From Panulirus ornatus (Eukaryota; Arthropoda; Malacostraca; Decapoda; Palinuridae), in the NCBI RefSeq assembly GCF_036320965.1, contig NC_092234.1, positions 35,070,703 through 35,134,702 of the forward strand: a DNA stretch of 64,000 nt, in the 5' to 3' direction. Positions 63,416 through 64,000 of this stretch are shown piece by piece; positions within the stretch are counted from its first letter, which is position 1; every line of letters begins with the position of its first letter. A model generated the notes under the pieces. That model had not been told where the DNA came from. It searched no databases and saw only the letters and a list, made by a program, of their open reading frames with translations. The translations under genes were made by a program, and so were the position numbers.

Positions 63416-63606
63416 TATTTTTTTCATACATATTCACCTGAGGACTGAGCCCGAGAGAGACCATCCTTACTTGGCCCCCGATCTGTTCATTTTTGATAAA
63501 AAAAAAAAAAAGAGAGGAGGATTTCCAGCCCCCTGCTCCCTCCCCTTTTAGTTGCCTTTTATGACACACAGGGAATATATGGGAAGAATTCTTTCTCCCC
63601 GACCCC
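63416..63606 (-). mobile_element. Mini-LINE candidate or RTE-A 5' UTR piece, hairpin lost
   Basis: Read on the minus strand from 63606: gggagaaagaattcttccc hairpin, the purine-rich stem AGGGGAGG / CCTCCTCT (63550-63513), an A/T-run (63498-63511), and the ctcgggctcagtcctcag box (63458-63438). The gctcag box is followed by the mini-LINE type of sequence (tcctc...gaatatgtatg) and an A-rich end, not by the RTE-A ORF. The hairpin segment itself is missing. Confidence 0.55.
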
Positions 63607-64000
63607 AAGGTTGAGGGAGAAGTTGACTGGGATATAAATTTGAATAGAGAAAAATTGGAGGAAGTGAAGTGTTTTAGATATCTGGGAGTGGACTTAGCAG
63701 TGGATGGAACCATGGAAGTGGAAGTGAGCCACAGGGTAGGGAAGGGGGCACAGGTTCTGGGAGCAATGAAGAATCAGTGGAAGGAGAAAACGTTATCCCG
63801 CAGAGCAAAAATGGGTATGTTTGCAGGAATAGTAGTTCCAACAGTGTTATCTGGTTGCAAGGCATGGGCTATAGATAGGGTTGTACAGAGGAGGGTGGAT
63901 GTGTTGGAAATGAAGTGTTTGAGGACACTATGTGGTGTGAGGTGGTATGATCGAGTAAGGAATGTAAGGGTAAGAGAGATGTGTGGAAATAAAAAGTATG
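63607..64000 (+). mobile_element. RTE-A copy, running off the window
   Basis: It starts at the VEGEVDW segment (63610) and is open through GEKLEEVKC-like, FRYLGVDLAVDGTMEVEVSH, the GIVVPTVLSGCKAWAIDRVV segment and RVREMCGNKK to the window end. No stop was seen. A frame that runs off the edge cannot be judged further. Confidence 0.8.

Overview
This is eukaryotic, arthropod-like genomic DNA. The one host gene I can support is the middle part of a novel-type protein kinase C (PKC epsilon class, the arthropod Pkc98E type) on the minus strand. Six coding exons (890 nt, about 296 codons) lie in reading order at 59346-59478, 46983-47119, 38822-39008, 33268-33419, 22016-22141 and 7912-8066. Every exon has GT/AG borders and the phases join without a break. 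They encode a complete C1B zinc-finger domain, the variable hinge, and the kinase N-lobe up to the arginine of the catalytic YRD motif. The C2 and C1A domains should lie beyond position 64000, and the rest of the kinase below position 1. Introns of 5.4 to 13.9 kb and dense LINEs suggest a large arthropod genome. I lean towards a decapod crustacean, but nothing here proves it.

The rest is intronic and is mostly retrotransposon debris in layers. The dominant family is an RTE-like non-LTR retrotransposon (APE-type endonuclease, RT with an FADD active site, C-terminal Gly-Arg-Pro-rich tail region), called RTE-A here. About 25 copies lie in both orientations; all are truncated or broken, but several keep reading frames of 370 to 546 codons. 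Older layers are CR1-like and L2-like LINEs, a Tigger/pogo DNA transposon, a more diverged RTE-like family, and an unclassified interspersed repeat (family B). Nesting is clear: RTE-A and Tigger copies sit inside CR1/L2 copies, and RTE-A copies sit inside the 3' UTRs of other RTE-A copies. Several have target-site duplications, and one insertion has the inverted 5' half typical of twin priming.

Two things stand out. First, a 4724-bp tandem duplication (49196-53919 and 53920-58643, nearly identical) has both breakpoints at the same place inside two RTE-A copies of the same orientation. That is the mark of recombination between LINEs, or less likely an assembly artefact. Second, a small module of about 180-220 bp (14026-14206, 36229-36450, partly 63416-63606) looks like the RTE-A 5' UTR joined directly to the RTE-A 3' hairpin. 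This would be a non-autonomous mini-LINE, comparable in design to RIME/ingi or NARTc/L1Tc. RTE-A also splits into two lineages by 3' UTR length and by linked coding differences. No tRNA, rRNA, CRISPR or bacterial-type operon was seen.
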